Assembly (NCBI GenBank): GCA_030055545.1
Contig: JASFYK010000002.1
Coordinates: forward strand, 1 to 31,118
Direction: 5' to 3'
Source of the DNA: Thermoproteota archaeon
Lineage (GTDB): Archaea; Thermoproteota; Methanomethylicia; Methanomethylicales; Methanomethylicaceae
Length of the DNA stretch: 31,118 nucleotides
A program made the position numbers and the translations under genes. The notes beneath the pieces are model-generated. The model did not search any database and had not been told where the DNA came from. It worked only from the letters and a program-made list of their open reading frames with translations. How positions within the stretch are numbered: the stretch's first letter is position 1; each line of letters opens with the position of its first letter. Positions 15,803-23,288 of this stretch are shown here, piece by piece.

Positions 15803-17020
15803 ATGGTAAGGATCGGCATCATAGGGAAGACAAACGCCGGCAAGACGACCCTCTTCAACGCCATCACGATGATGAACGCAGAGGTCTCGAACTATCCCTT
15901 CACAACGAAGGACCCGAATGTTGGCATCGGTTACGTTAAGACCGCGTGCATGTGCAAGGAACTTGGGGTGAAGGACAGCCCACAGAACTCTGTCTGCGTA
16001 GATGGCTGGCGTTTCATACCTGTTGAGGTGGTGGATCTCCCCGGTCTTATAAAGGGGGCATCCGAAGGTCTCGGTCTAGGCACGCGCTTCCTGTCAGTCG
16101 CAGCCCAGGCGGATGTGATCCTGCACGTCGTGGACGCCTCAGGTAGCATAAATGCGAAAGGGGAGATCTGCGAGCCTGGGATGGGATCGCCCTTGGCTGA
16201 TTATTACGACATCGAGGAGGAGCTGATCAAGTGGTACACCAAGAATCTCTTGGAGAATGCTGACAAAGTGAGGAGGGCCCTTCAGAACAAGTCGATCAAT
16301 CTGCCCTCGGCGCTTTATGACATCCTCTCAGGGATTAAGGTCACCTACCCCCAGATTATTGAGGCCCTTTCTAGGACCAAGCTCTTGGAGGTTCCATTCG
16401 AGGACTGGGAAGAGGACGAGTTCAGGGCTTTCGCGACCGAGATAAGGTACCTCTCGAAACCTACGCTCATAGTTGCCAATAAGATGGACAGGCCTGTTGC
16501 CGAGAAGAACCTGAATGGACTCATTGAGACATTTGGCAGGAGCTTTGTGATCCCTGTGTCTGCAGAGGTCGAGCTCCTGCTGAGGCGTGCAGAGAAGGCG
16601 GGGGCAATATCTTACACGCCGGGGGACGAGAAATTCGTCGTCAAGGATGCCAGCAAACTCACCCCCAGACAGAAGTGGGCATTAGAGTATATCCAGTCAA
16701 GGGTATTTGACAAATGGCTCCGGACCGGGGTCGACCTTGCCATCACGACTGCTGTACTCAAGCTCCTCAGGATCAATGTCGTTTACCCGGTAGAGGACGC
16801 GAAGAAGTACTCAGACAGGAAGGGGAACGTCCTGCCCGACGCCTATCTGATGCCGCAGGGGTCCACTCCGAAGGATCTCGCACGGCAGATCCACTCCGAG
16901 CTTTATGACAACTTCCTGTACGCGATAGACTCTGTGAGCGGGATCAGGCTCCCGAACGATTACGAGCTGCGTGACCGTGACGTAATCACGATAGTCACAA
17001 CCAAGAAGAGGAAAACCTGA
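15803..17020 (+). CDS. YchF/OBG-like GTPase (translation-associated) with TGS domain
   Basis: 405 aa, the usual length for archaeal YchF-like OBG proteins. G1 is GKTNAGKTTLFNA (residues 8-20), the switch I region NYPFTTKDPNVG, G3 DLPGLIKGASEG near 78 and G4 NKMD near 226, with a helical insert between G3 and G4. The C-terminal part (about 320-403) is a TGS-type domain that contains YLMPQGSTPKDLARQIH. Relatives bind ribosomes or translation factors, and YchF itself prefers ATP over GTP; which nucleotide this one uses cannot be told, since the NKMD motif is GTPase-like. It diverges from the creatininase gene and is followed by an AIM24 gene with its own promoter-like stretch. Confidence 0.88.
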   Translation: MVRIGIIGKTNAGKTTLFNAITMMNAEVSNYPFTTKDPNVGIGYVKTACMCKELGVKDSPQNSVCVDGWRFIPVEVVDLPGLIKGASEGLGLGTRFLSVAAQADVILHVVDASGSINAKGEICEPGMGSPLADYYDIEEELIKWYTKNLLENADKVRRALQNKSINLPSALYDILSGIKVTYPQIIEALSRTKLLEVPFEDWEEDEFRAFATEIRYLSKPTLIVANKMDRPVAEKNLNGLIETFGRSFVIPVSAEVELLLRRAEKAGAISYTPGDEKFVVKDASKLTPRQKWALEYIQSRVFDKWLRTGVDLAITTAVLKLLRINVVYPVEDAKKYSDRKGNVLPDAYLMPQGSTPKDLARQIHSELYDNFLYAIDSVSGIRLPNDYELRDRDVITIVTTKKRKT

Positions 17021-17026
17021 AAACCA

Positions 17027-17038
17027 ATTTTTATTAAT
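17027..17038 (+). promoter_or_regulatory. T-rich stretch: GTPase terminator and/or AIM24 TATA box
   Basis: ATTTTTATTAAT follows seven nucleotides after the GTPase stop and lies about 35-45 nt before the AIM24 ATG. It could end the first transcript and start the second. Confidence 0.35.
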
Positions 17039-17070
17039 CTTCGTATTGCTGTTTTTAAAAGGGATAGATT

Positions 17071-17763
17071 ATGGAGTACGAGATAAGGTACAAACCTTCC
17101 TACTCGATGGCGGTTCTGAAACTGAAAGACGGGGAGTCGGTTGTCGGGGAGTCCGGCGCAATGACGTACATGACCCCGAACATCGAAGCCCGTACGCGGA
17201 CAAGGTCAGGGATCCTTGGCTCGCTTGGTCTGAAGCTGCTAGGAGGGCAATCCTTCTGGGTAACCGACTACTCTGCGAAGGGCGGCCAAGGCGAGGTCGC
17301 CTTCGTTTCAGCCCCTCTGGGGGACATTGAGCACCTCGCGCTTGATGGCAAGAATGGCTGGATCATACGCAAGGAGTCCTATGTCGCATCCTCGCCGACC
17401 GTCTACCTAGACGTCAAATGGGAGGGGTTCACGAAGGGGCTCTTTGGTCAAGGGTTGTTCATGATTAAGGCCACGGGCACAGGGGATCTCTTCATAAACA
17501 CATTCGGCGCTATCGACCGACACACATTGGGGCAAGGCGAGCAGCTGATCGTTGACAACTTCCACCTGGTGGCATTCAACAACACGTGCACCTACAGGGT
17601 CGAACGCTTCGGGGGGATGAAGGAGACGTTGCTCAGCGGCGAGGGTCTTGTCACCCGGATAACGGGGCCAGGAGAAGTCCTCCTCCAGACAAAGAACCCG
17701 CGCGAATTCGCAGACTGGTTATGGACCCTTATAGAGCCGCGCGTCCAGTCCAGGGCAAGATGA
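17071..17763 (+). CDS. AIM24/TIGR00266 family protein
   Basis: 230 aa, matching the TIGR00266 (AIM24, formerly DUF124) family along its whole length: YSMAVLKLKDGESVVGESGAM near the start, the glycine-rich GILGSLGLKLLGGQSFW near residue 48, PLGDIEHLAL, FTKGLFGQGLFMIKATGTG near 125 and LLQTKNPREFADWL at the end. The fold is a trimeric beta-helix-like barrel in known structures; the biochemical role is unknown (mitochondrial homologues affect membrane architecture). No signal peptide or membrane helix is seen. The transglutaminase-like gene starts 35 nt downstream on the same strand. Confidence 0.85.
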   Translation: MEYEIRYKPSYSMAVLKLKDGESVVGESGAMTYMTPNIEARTRTRSGILGSLGLKLLGGQSFWVTDYSAKGGQGEVAFVSAPLGDIEHLALDGKNGWIIRKESYVASSPTVYLDVKWEGFTKGLFGQGLFMIKATGTGDLFINTFGAIDRHTLGQGEQLIVDNFHLVAFNNTCTYRVERFGGMKETLLSGEGLVTRITGPGEVLLQTKNPREFADWLWTLIEPRVQSRAR

Positions 17764-17798
17764 GTTCTCAAAATTTCCACACCAGTGGGTAAGAAAGA

Positions 17799-18887
17799 AT
17801 GACACTGATCGAAACGAGCTTGAAATCGCCGAACCTGAACCGAGGCGGGGCATCGAGCACGGGTGCGGCAGTCGCGCTGCTGCTGATAGTCTCCGCGCTC
17901 GCCGCCGGGTTCGCGCTCTACTCCTTCAACCTGAAGGGACAGCTCGACGAGACGAGGGCCGCCCTGGACGCCCAGAGCGCGCTCGCGAAGTCCCTCCAGT
18001 CGCAACTCTCGGAAGCGTGGTCGGAGAGCTCCAGCCTCCGGGCTGAGAACCTCGCCCTCTCGGCGAACCTCTCGCTCCTCAGTTCAGACTACTCCTCGCT
18101 CCAGTCTTCGTACAACGCGCTCCAGTCGAGGTATTCCTCGGCGCTGTCCGAGTACGCAGAGCTGAGCAGGAGCGTAGAAGCCACGATGGACTATATCCTG
18201 TCGTACGCGTCGCTCACGGAGGCGTTCCCGAGGACGATAAACGACAAGGAGGTGAAGGCGACCGCGTCCGCAGTTTCCTCCGCCGGAGTCACAGCGTCGA
18301 ACACGTGGGCCTCGTACGAGAGGATCTACAACTACATAAAGTCCCGCATAACTTACGTGAACGACGTAGAGGTGCCATACATCAGCCGCATCCAATACGT
18401 CTCGCTGCCCGACGCGGGCGGGAGGTCTTGGTCGCAGTACGCCGAGAGCGTCAGCACCGGCACGTGGCGGAACTACGTCCAGTCCCCCTCACAGACACTC
18501 AAGTTGGAGCAGGGCGACTGCGAGGACCAGGCGATCCTCGCGTACGCGATGCTCAAGTACTACATGAAGTACGTCTACGGGACGGAATACAGCCTGTACC
18601 TGGCTTACATCGAGTTCAACTCCGCCGACTCCGCGCACCTCGCCGTCTTCATCCCCGTGCAGGGCGGGAACCTGTGCGTCCTAGACCCGGCGGGGAGCTA
18701 CCTGACGCGGTCGTGGGGGTCGATAGCCTCGAAGCCGGCGGCGCAGGAGCTCTCCTCCTACTCGGCTTGGTGGTCGGACGAGGGCGGGATCGCGAAGATA
18801 ACGCTGTACAGCGTCAGCGCCACCACCGGCAGCTACTACGTCGCAGCGGAGGGGACGCTTAGCCAGGTCGCGGCACACCTCTCCTGA
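17799..18887 (+). CDS. Membrane-anchored coiled-coil transglutaminase-like protein
   Basis: 362 aa. One membrane helix (about residues 24-45) follows a short cytoplasmic tail. Then a Ser/Leu-rich coiled coil (about 48-125, with SLQSSYNALQSRYSSALSEY) leads to an external transglutaminase-like domain. A full Cys-His-Asp triad is present: Cys241 in EQGDCEDQAIL, His280 in SADSAHLAVFI and Asp296 in CVLDPAGSYL. The family includes proteases, peptide N-glycanases and cross-linking enzymes, so it may process or cross-link surface proteins. Codon third positions are much richer in G/C than in the flanking non-coding DNA. It lies 35 nt after AIM24. Confidence 0.82.
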   Translation: MTLIETSLKSPNLNRGGASSTGAAVALLLIVSALAAGFALYSFNLKGQLDETRAALDAQSALAKSLQSQLSEAWSESSSLRAENLALSANLSLLSSDYSSLQSSYNALQSRYSSALSEYAELSRSVEATMDYILSYASLTEAFPRTINDKEVKATASAVSSAGVTASNTWASYERIYNYIKSRITYVNDVEVPYISRIQYVSLPDAGGRSWSQYAESVSTGTWRNYVQSPSQTLKLEQGDCEDQAILAYAMLKYYMKYVYGTEYSLYLAYIEFNSADSAHLAVFIPVQGGNLCVLDPAGSYLTRSWGSIASKPAAQELSSYSAWWSDEGGIAKITLYSVSATTGSYYVAAEGTLSQVAAHLS

Positions 18888-19229
18888 GATATCCTCTGTC
18901 AGTGTCGAAGAAGCTTTCTTGCACCTATCCATAAACTATGGCTTTTTATATGCGCCCACTCACATACGCCTTGGTTTTCGTACAAAAGCTGATGATCTAA
19001 AGAGTTTACTTGCAAACTAAATTTGGTAAATGTTATTTAAACAATGAAATAAGCTGTTTTTGTCACCGAAAAATTGTATGGGTGGCATCTTAAACTGGTT
19101 TTCTAAATAGGTCATTTGAAATATAAATGGAAAATAAATAAGTTATAAAATGTTGATTGAGCAGAATCTTATTTAAGGTTCTTCTATAGCTTTACAAATA
19201 TCATATCATTTGTGGAAAGGTGGGCTTAG
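18888..19229. other. AT-rich 342-nt intergenic stretch
   Basis: No convincing coding frame. A strong TATA-like TTTTTATAT at 18943-18951 faces the plus strand but is about 280 nt from the next gene. A second box, TTATTTAAG near 19169-19177, fits the next gene better. The stretch is sharply AT-rich between two GC-rich genes. A small RNA starting near 18975 is possible, but no C/D-box or tRNA-like structure is evident. Confidence 0.5.
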
Positions 19230-19682
19230 ATGGATGGAGATAAGAATTCCATGCGGGGGAGATACGAGCTAGGTCACGAACGTGAGCAGAGATACAAGAT
19301 GCGGTTTTTAGTGGTCATCTTTCTTGTACTCGTAGCGATCTCATTTTACGCGACCTACAACTGGCTCCTCGCCCTGGACGAGAACGAGCGCCCCTTTATG
19401 ACGATGGGCGTCCCGACCGTGGTGGACGCGGAGGCGGGGAGCGCTGTCGTGATAAGGCTGAAGAGCACGTGCAGCGAGCCGCTGACGGTCGAGTCCGTTA
19501 CCCTCCGCGTGCCGGGCTCGGGTGACGTCAGGGCGACCTCGCTCTCGTGCCGGGAGATCGCCCCGGGGGAACTCGTCCAGGTCACTGCTTTCTCGCCGGT
19601 CCCGCTGCCCGAAAAGTCTTACGAGGTGTGGCTAACGATAAACGGGAAGGACTACTCGATCGTGGCTAGGAGGAATGCATAA
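19230..19682 (+). CDS. Membrane-anchored hypothetical protein with small external beta-domain
   Basis: 150 aa. The start at ATG 19230 has AAGGTGGG at a suitable distance. A charged N-terminal tail of about 23 residues is followed by one membrane helix (RFLVVIFLVLVAISFYATY, about 25-43) and a C-terminal external domain of about 95 residues that looks like an Ig/beta-sandwich (SAVVIRLKSTCSEPLTVESV, ELVQVTAFSPVPL). Two cysteines, in STCSEP and LSCREI, could form a disulfide. No family is recognised. It may work with the transglutaminase-like protein upstream, which is also anchored and GC-rich, but a 342-nt gap separates them. Confidence 0.65.
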   Translation: MDGDKNSMRGRYELGHEREQRYKMRFLVVIFLVLVAISFYATYNWLLALDENERPFMTMGVPTVVDAEAGSAVVIRLKSTCSEPLTVESVTLRVPGSGDVRATSLSCREIAPGELVQVTAFSPVPLPEKSYEVWLTINGKDYSIVARRNA

Positions 19683-19891
19683 GCGGCTGGCACAGAACAG
19701 ATTAGCCCACAGTGTTATTGTCACGAAAAAGTCGAACTTCCGATAAGGCATCTATGTAGTTTGTTTTAAGAGGTTATTCGAGGTTATATTGAGTCGACCC
19801 CACCTCACTCCATAGCTTGACTGTTTGATTGTTACCATGCGAAGGTAGCTGCCAAGCTTTGAACGGAATTCGATTTTGGCTTAACCAGAGG

Positions 19892-19914
19892 AACCTATCG
19901 GAAATAGGTTTTTT
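19892..19914 (+). terminator. Hairpin with T-run
   Basis: AACCTAT (19892-19898), a five-base loop CGGAA and ATAGGTT (19904-19910) form a perfect 7-bp stem running directly into six T residues. It looks like an intrinsic terminator about 210 nt after the small anchored-protein gene, so either that mRNA has a long 3' end or a small RNA ends here. Confidence 0.5.
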
Positions 19915-20092
19915 CTTAAAATAACGCTAATGTTGGTTAGTCATCAGTTCTATTTTCTGAGAATGAGGATAAGATAGATCGTTTTGAGAGAATGATCGTT
20001 CCGTCATTAGAAATCGGCTAAAAGTGCACTGAGAATTTTTTTATAATGGTTTATTACAGAGTTGTCTCATAAAAATACAGAAGTCTTTTAAA

Positions 20093-20377
20093 TTAGAGTC
20101 CGAAGTAAAAAAGCCAAAGTTGTAGAAAAAATAAGCATCTGAAAGTACCTTTTCGTATCTGCTCTTAATTCTGATCGGTATACGCATCCGTCTGGCAATA
20201 TTTGCAGAAGTGGTTTTTCAAATGTTTTCCAGAATGTACATTGAAATCAACATAAGGGCCTGCTAACACATGTGTAGCTAACTTGGTACCTTTAAGGCAT
20301 ACAATTATAGGCTTATGGATCCATGCAAAAGTAGCTCTATTCAAATATATTTGTTTAATATATAGTTTTTTGGAATA
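20093..20377 (-). pseudogene. Probable decayed transposase remnant
   Basis: On the minus strand a 70-codon open frame (20377 to 20168) reads ...FAWIHKPIIVCLKGTKLATHVL and GPYVDFNVHSGKHLKNHFC. After a frameshift near 20190 a second frame continues as RRMRIPIRIKSRYEKVL and YFFYNFGFFYFGL, then stops at 20093. The second piece resembles the basic, aromatic C-terminus of DDE transposases of the IS4/IS5 kind. GAGTTGTCTCAT at 20059-20070 could be an element end; no matching inverted copy is seen. There is no ATG and no Shine-Dalgarno. The assignment rests on general resemblance and is tentative. Confidence 0.3.
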
Positions 20378-20576
20378 TTACGCTTCATTCTGATAAATCA
20401 ATAAATGATTTTTTCCTGTTTTTCCATATACGGGTTTATGACTACCGTCTTTGGGGCCTTTAGGAATAATGTTACAAAAATTATCAATTACTATGCGATA
20501 TTTCTTTATTTTAAAGGAATTCTATATAATAGATATCTAATAAAATCATAAAAATTATGGTTAAATTAATTTTAAT

Positions 20577-20583
20577 AAAAAAA
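20577..20583 (-). terminator. T-run after glutamine synthetase
   Basis: Seven A residues on the plus strand (seven T residues in the mRNA) lie about 40 nt past the glutamine synthetase stop, in a generally T-rich transcript end. Confidence 0.45.
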
Positions 20584-20621
20584 TTAAGTTATAAAATATC
20601 TTTAATAATTTTGGGGCTTTT

Positions 20622-21986
20622 TCAGAGCCTGCGGATGTACCTCTCGACCTCCCAGTTCGTCACTTGGATTCTGTAGGCGTCCCATTCCTTCCTCTTCACT
20701 GCTAGGTAGTTCTCGAAGGCAGTCTCCCCGAGGACCTCCTTCATGAACTCGCTCTTCTCAGTCTCGTCGAGCGCCTCCTTCAGTGACTCGGGTAGCGAGA
20801 CGATGTTCCGAGCCTTCCTCTCCTCGTAGCTCATCTTGTACACGTTCAGCTCCGTCGGCGGTCCGGGATCTATCTTGTTCTTTATGCCGTCCAGCATCGC
20901 CATGCTCAGTACCGCGAACTGGAGGTACGGGTTCCCAGCCGGGTCAGGGCAGCGGATCTCGAACCTGGCCGCGTTCTTCCTCCCCCCGAAGTTCGGGATC
21001 CTGATGAGCGGAGACCTGTTCTTGAACGCCCATGCCACGTAGACGGGGGCCTCATACCCGGGTACGAGCCTCTTGTAAGAGTTCGGCCACGAAGCGAGGA
21101 CCGAGCACATCTCCCTGCCGTGCTTCAGCTGCCCTCCAACGCTGTACCTGGCGATTTCGGACAGGTAGTTCGAGTTAGGGTCCTCGGAATAGAACATGTT
21201 CCTCGTGAGGTCCAGGTTCCAGAGGCTCTGGTGGACGTGCATACCCGAACCGTTCACCCCAAAGAAAGGCTTCGGCATGTACGTCGCTATGTAGCCGTTC
21301 CTTGCGGCAACAACCTTGGTGACCATCTTCATCGTTATCGCCCTGTCCGCCGTCGCAAGCCCCTCGTCGTACTTGAAGTCTATCTCGTTCTGCCCGAGGG
21401 CGACCTCGTGGTGCGAGATCTCGATGTTTATCCCGAACATCTCCGCGGTGTCCGCGATCTCCCTCCTGAGCTCGTCGGTCAGGTCCCCGGGGTGGAAGTC
21501 GAAGTAGCCGGCCATGTCTATCGGCTTCGGCACCTGTGAATTCTCCTCCTCCTTCAATAAGAAGAACTCGAGCTCGGGGGCGCAGAAGAACCTGAAACCT
21601 GCATCCTTGCACTTCGCTAAGGCCCTCTCGAGGATGTACCTAGGATCCCCTTCGAACCTCTTGTTGTCCGGGGTATACACGTCGCAGATCAACCTGCAAG
21701 AGGACTTCTCCTTGGTCCTCCACGGGATCACCGCGTACGTGGTTGGATCTGGGTAGAGTACCATGTCCGACTCCTCTATCGGCCTGTAGCCGGTGATCGA
21801 GGAGCCGTCGAAAGCCTGCCCGTTTTCGAAGATGCTTTCTATGTTCTTGGTACTCACCGCCAGGCTCTTCAGAACCCCGTTCAGGTCCGTGAAATGGAGC
21901 CTGGCGAACTTTATGTTGTTCTCGTTTATCTCGTGGACCACTTGGGTCACTTTTTCCTTCCAGACTGCATCTTTGAAGTTCTTCAT
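20622..21986 (-). CDS. glnA: Glutamine synthetase, type I
   Basis: 454 aa. Start at ATG 21986 because GGTGG lies just before it; longer in-frame TTG starts would fall upstream of this site. The N-terminal beta-grasp (about 15-100) carries FTDLNGVLKSLAVS and the Asp-latch region AFDGSSITGY. The catalytic domain has the ATP and metal motif NGSGMHVHQSL near residue 254, KRLVPGYEAPVYVAWAF near 304 and RIPNF. It joins ammonia to glutamate with ATP to give glutamine and is normally a cytoplasmic dodecamer. The adenylylation tyrosine motif of bacterial GSI-beta is not visible, so regulation is probably by feedback or PII-type proteins. A TATA box lies at 22031-22039. The gene is GC-rich in codon third positions, as expected for a highly expressed gene. 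Confidence 0.95.
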   Translation of the reverse strand: MKNFKDAVWKEKVTQVVHEINENNIKFARLHFTDLNGVLKSLAVSTKNIESIFENGQAFDGSSITGYRPIEESDMVLYPDPTTYAVIPWRTKEKSSCRLICDVYTPDNKRFEGDPRYILERALAKCKDAGFRFFCAPELEFFLLKEEENSQVPKPIDMAGYFDFHPGDLTDELRREIADTAEMFGINIEISHHEVALGQNEIDFKYDEGLATADRAITMKMVTKVVAARNGYIATYMPKPFFGVNGSGMHVHQSLWNLDLTRNMFYSEDPNSNYLSEIARYSVGGQLKHGREMCSVLASWPNSYKRLVPGYEAPVYVAWAFKNRSPLIRIPNFGGRKNAARFEIRCPDPAGNPYLQFAVLSMAMLDGIKNKIDPGPPTELNVYKMSYEERKARNIVSLPESLKEALDETEKSEFMKEVLGETAFENYLAVKRKEWDAYRIQVTNWEVERYIRRL

Positions 21987-22030
21987 ATTCCCACCGATCA
22001 AATAACAATCCAAACAAGATATTTCTGTTC

Positions 22031-22039
22031 ATATATAAA
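22031..22039 (-). promoter_or_regulatory. TATA box for glutamine synthetase
   Basis: On the minus strand TTTATATAT lies about 45-53 nt before the start codon. A transcript starting near 22009 would have a leader of about 23 nt that carries the GGTGG site. Confidence 0.5.
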
Positions 22040-22125
22040 ACTTTCTAAAGAATTTCTAAAAATTATTCAGTATAGTTCGCACATATTATAAAAATTTTAC
22101 GATGGTAGTGAAAAAGGCGGCAGAT

Positions 22126-22132
22126 AAAAAAA
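22126..22132 (-). terminator. T-run after the peroxiredoxin-SOR operon
   Basis: Seven A residues on the plus strand read as seven T in the transcript, about 15 nt past the SOR stop and upstream of the glutamine synthetase promoter. Confidence 0.5.
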
Positions 22133-22146
22133 GGATAATTTTTGGG

Positions 22147-22527
22147 CTACTTCTGGTATGCCCAGAGGCTGTGTATGTTGCAGTACTCCCTTGCCTTCTT
22201 GACTTCTTTGGTAGTCTCGAACTCTGCTTCCGGGTTATCCTCATGGGTCAGGAACCTTATCATCACCGTGTCGCCTGTCGATGCCTCTATCCACTCTATG
22301 TAGTGCTCCGGCATCATCGGGTGCGGCGTCGACCCTACCTTGATCCTATAGCCCTTCTCCGTCTTCTCGACCACCGGGACGTGCTTCTCCTTGCCCATGT
22401 CCGCGGTCTTCTCCGTCTGGAGCTTCATCGGCTTCCCGCAGCAGACGAGCTGACCTGGTCCGGCATGCATCACCATCACTATGTTGCCGCAGACCTCGCA
22501 CTTGTAGACCTGTAACCTCTCCGTCAT
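22147..22527 (-). CDS. Desulfoferrodoxin-type superoxide reductase (2Fe-SOR)
   Basis: 126 aa. The N-terminal desulforedoxin-like iron site is complete: YKCEVCGN and QLVCCGKP give four cysteines. The C-terminal catalytic iron site has the EKHVPV motif (catalytic Lys and first His), HPMMPEHY (two His) and CNIHSLW (axial Cys plus His), so both centres should be active. The enzyme reduces superoxide to hydrogen peroxide without making oxygen, typical of anaerobes. Its ATG overlaps the peroxiredoxin stop (ATGA), so the peroxide it makes can be removed by the partner enzyme from the same mRNA. The stop is TAG, followed by a T-run. A longer upstream frame exists but has no suitable start signal. Confidence 0.93.
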   Translation of the reverse strand: MTERLQVYKCEVCGNIVMVMHAGPGQLVCCGKPMKLQTEKTADMGKEKHVPVVEKTEKGYRIKVGSTPHPMMPEHYIEWIEASTGDTVMIRFLTHEDNPEAEFETTKEVKKAREYCNIHSLWAYQK

Positions 22528-23198
22528 TTCTTCTCCCCCTCCAGCTTCCTGTAGCAGAACCACCAGTCGAAGCCCTCGTACTTCTTGAGCCTCTCCTTCG
22601 CGTCTTTCACGTTGTTGGGCGGCGGTACTATCGCCTTGTCTCCGATGATCTCGTTGTTGGGCCAGTTCGCCGGGAGCGCCACGTTCTCCCTGTCGCTGAC
22701 CTGGAGCGCCCTCAGGAACCTCAGGATCTCGTCCATGTTCCTCCCCACGGAGAGCGGGTAGTAGAGTATCCCCCTGATCACGCCGTCCGGGTCTATGATG
22801 AACGTCGCCCTCACTGCCTGCGTCCCCTTCGCCTCCGGATGCAGCATGCCGTAGAGCGTCGCTATCCTCCCCGTGTTGTCCGCGATTATCGGGAACGGGA
22901 TCTCCACCTTAAGCTTCTCGGCTATCCACTCCTCCCACTTTATATGCGAGTAGACCTGGTCGATGGACAGCCCGACCAGCTCGGCGTTCAGCTCCTTGAA
23001 CTTGTCGTACCTCTTCGCGAAAGCAACGAACTCCGTCGTGCAGACAGGAGTGTAGTCCGCCGGGTGGCTGAAAAGTATGACCCACCTGCCCTTGTAGTCG
23101 GCTGGAAAGTTTATCGGTCCCTTCGTGCTCTGCGCCGTGAATGCTGGCGCCTGGTCGCCTATGAGAGGCAGACTCCTAATTTCTGAAATTTTAATCAC
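22524..23198 (-). CDS. Peroxiredoxin, archaeal Prx6/ApTPx-like
   Basis: 224 aa. The peroxidatic cysteine is Cys53 in HPADYTPVCTTEF. SIDQVYSHIKWEEWI and VALPANWPNNEIIGDKAIVPPP are hallmarks of the archaeal Prx6-like group, and DWWFCYRK (Cys215) provides the C-terminal resolving cysteine seen in the Aeropyrum enzyme. It reduces hydrogen peroxide and organic peroxides using thiol donors. Start at GTG 23198, about 30 nt from a TATA-like CTTATTAAG, suggests a leaderless mRNA. This is the first gene of a two-gene operon with SOR, overlapping by 4 nt. Confidence 0.93.
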   Translation of the reverse strand: MIKISEIRSLPLIGDQAPAFTAQSTKGPINFPADYKGRWVILFSHPADYTPVCTTEFVAFAKRYDKFKELNAELVGLSIDQVYSHIKWEEWIAEKLKVEIPFPIIADNTGRIATLYGMLHPEAKGTQAVRATFIIDPDGVIRGILYYPLSVGRNMDEILRFLRALQVSDRENVALPANWPNNEIIGDKAIVPPPNNVKDAKERLKKYEGFDWWFCYRKLEGEKK

Positions 23199-23288
23199 CT
23201 ATCCTTATAACAGCTTCCTTCTTAATAAGCTTTGAACCAGAGGGAGGCCAGAAAAAGCTTAACTATCGAACGGCTGAGATCCTAGCCG

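Larger units (their letters stand above)
19683..20621. other. AT-rich 939-nt intergenic region
   Basis: This is the longest gene-free stretch of the window. It holds a hairpin-plus-T-run terminator (19892-19914), a probable decayed transposase (20093-20377, minus strand) and, from about 20340 to 20600, extremely AT-rich DNA with no recognised element. The direct repeat GAGGTTAT occurs twice near 19771-19787. No tRNA or rRNA was found. Confidence 0.6.

Noticed and set aside
18305..18862. 185-codon open frame on the plus strand inside the transglutaminase-like gene
   Set aside because: It is very rich in Arg, Gly and Pro, as expected from an alternative frame of GC-rich DNA, and overlaps a gene with an intact catalytic triad.
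22528..22563. Longer N-terminus for superoxide reductase (start at 22563)
   Set aside because: The extra 12 residues overlap the peroxiredoxin C-terminus and are absent from the family, while ATG 22527 overlaps the upstream stop in the common ATGA manner.
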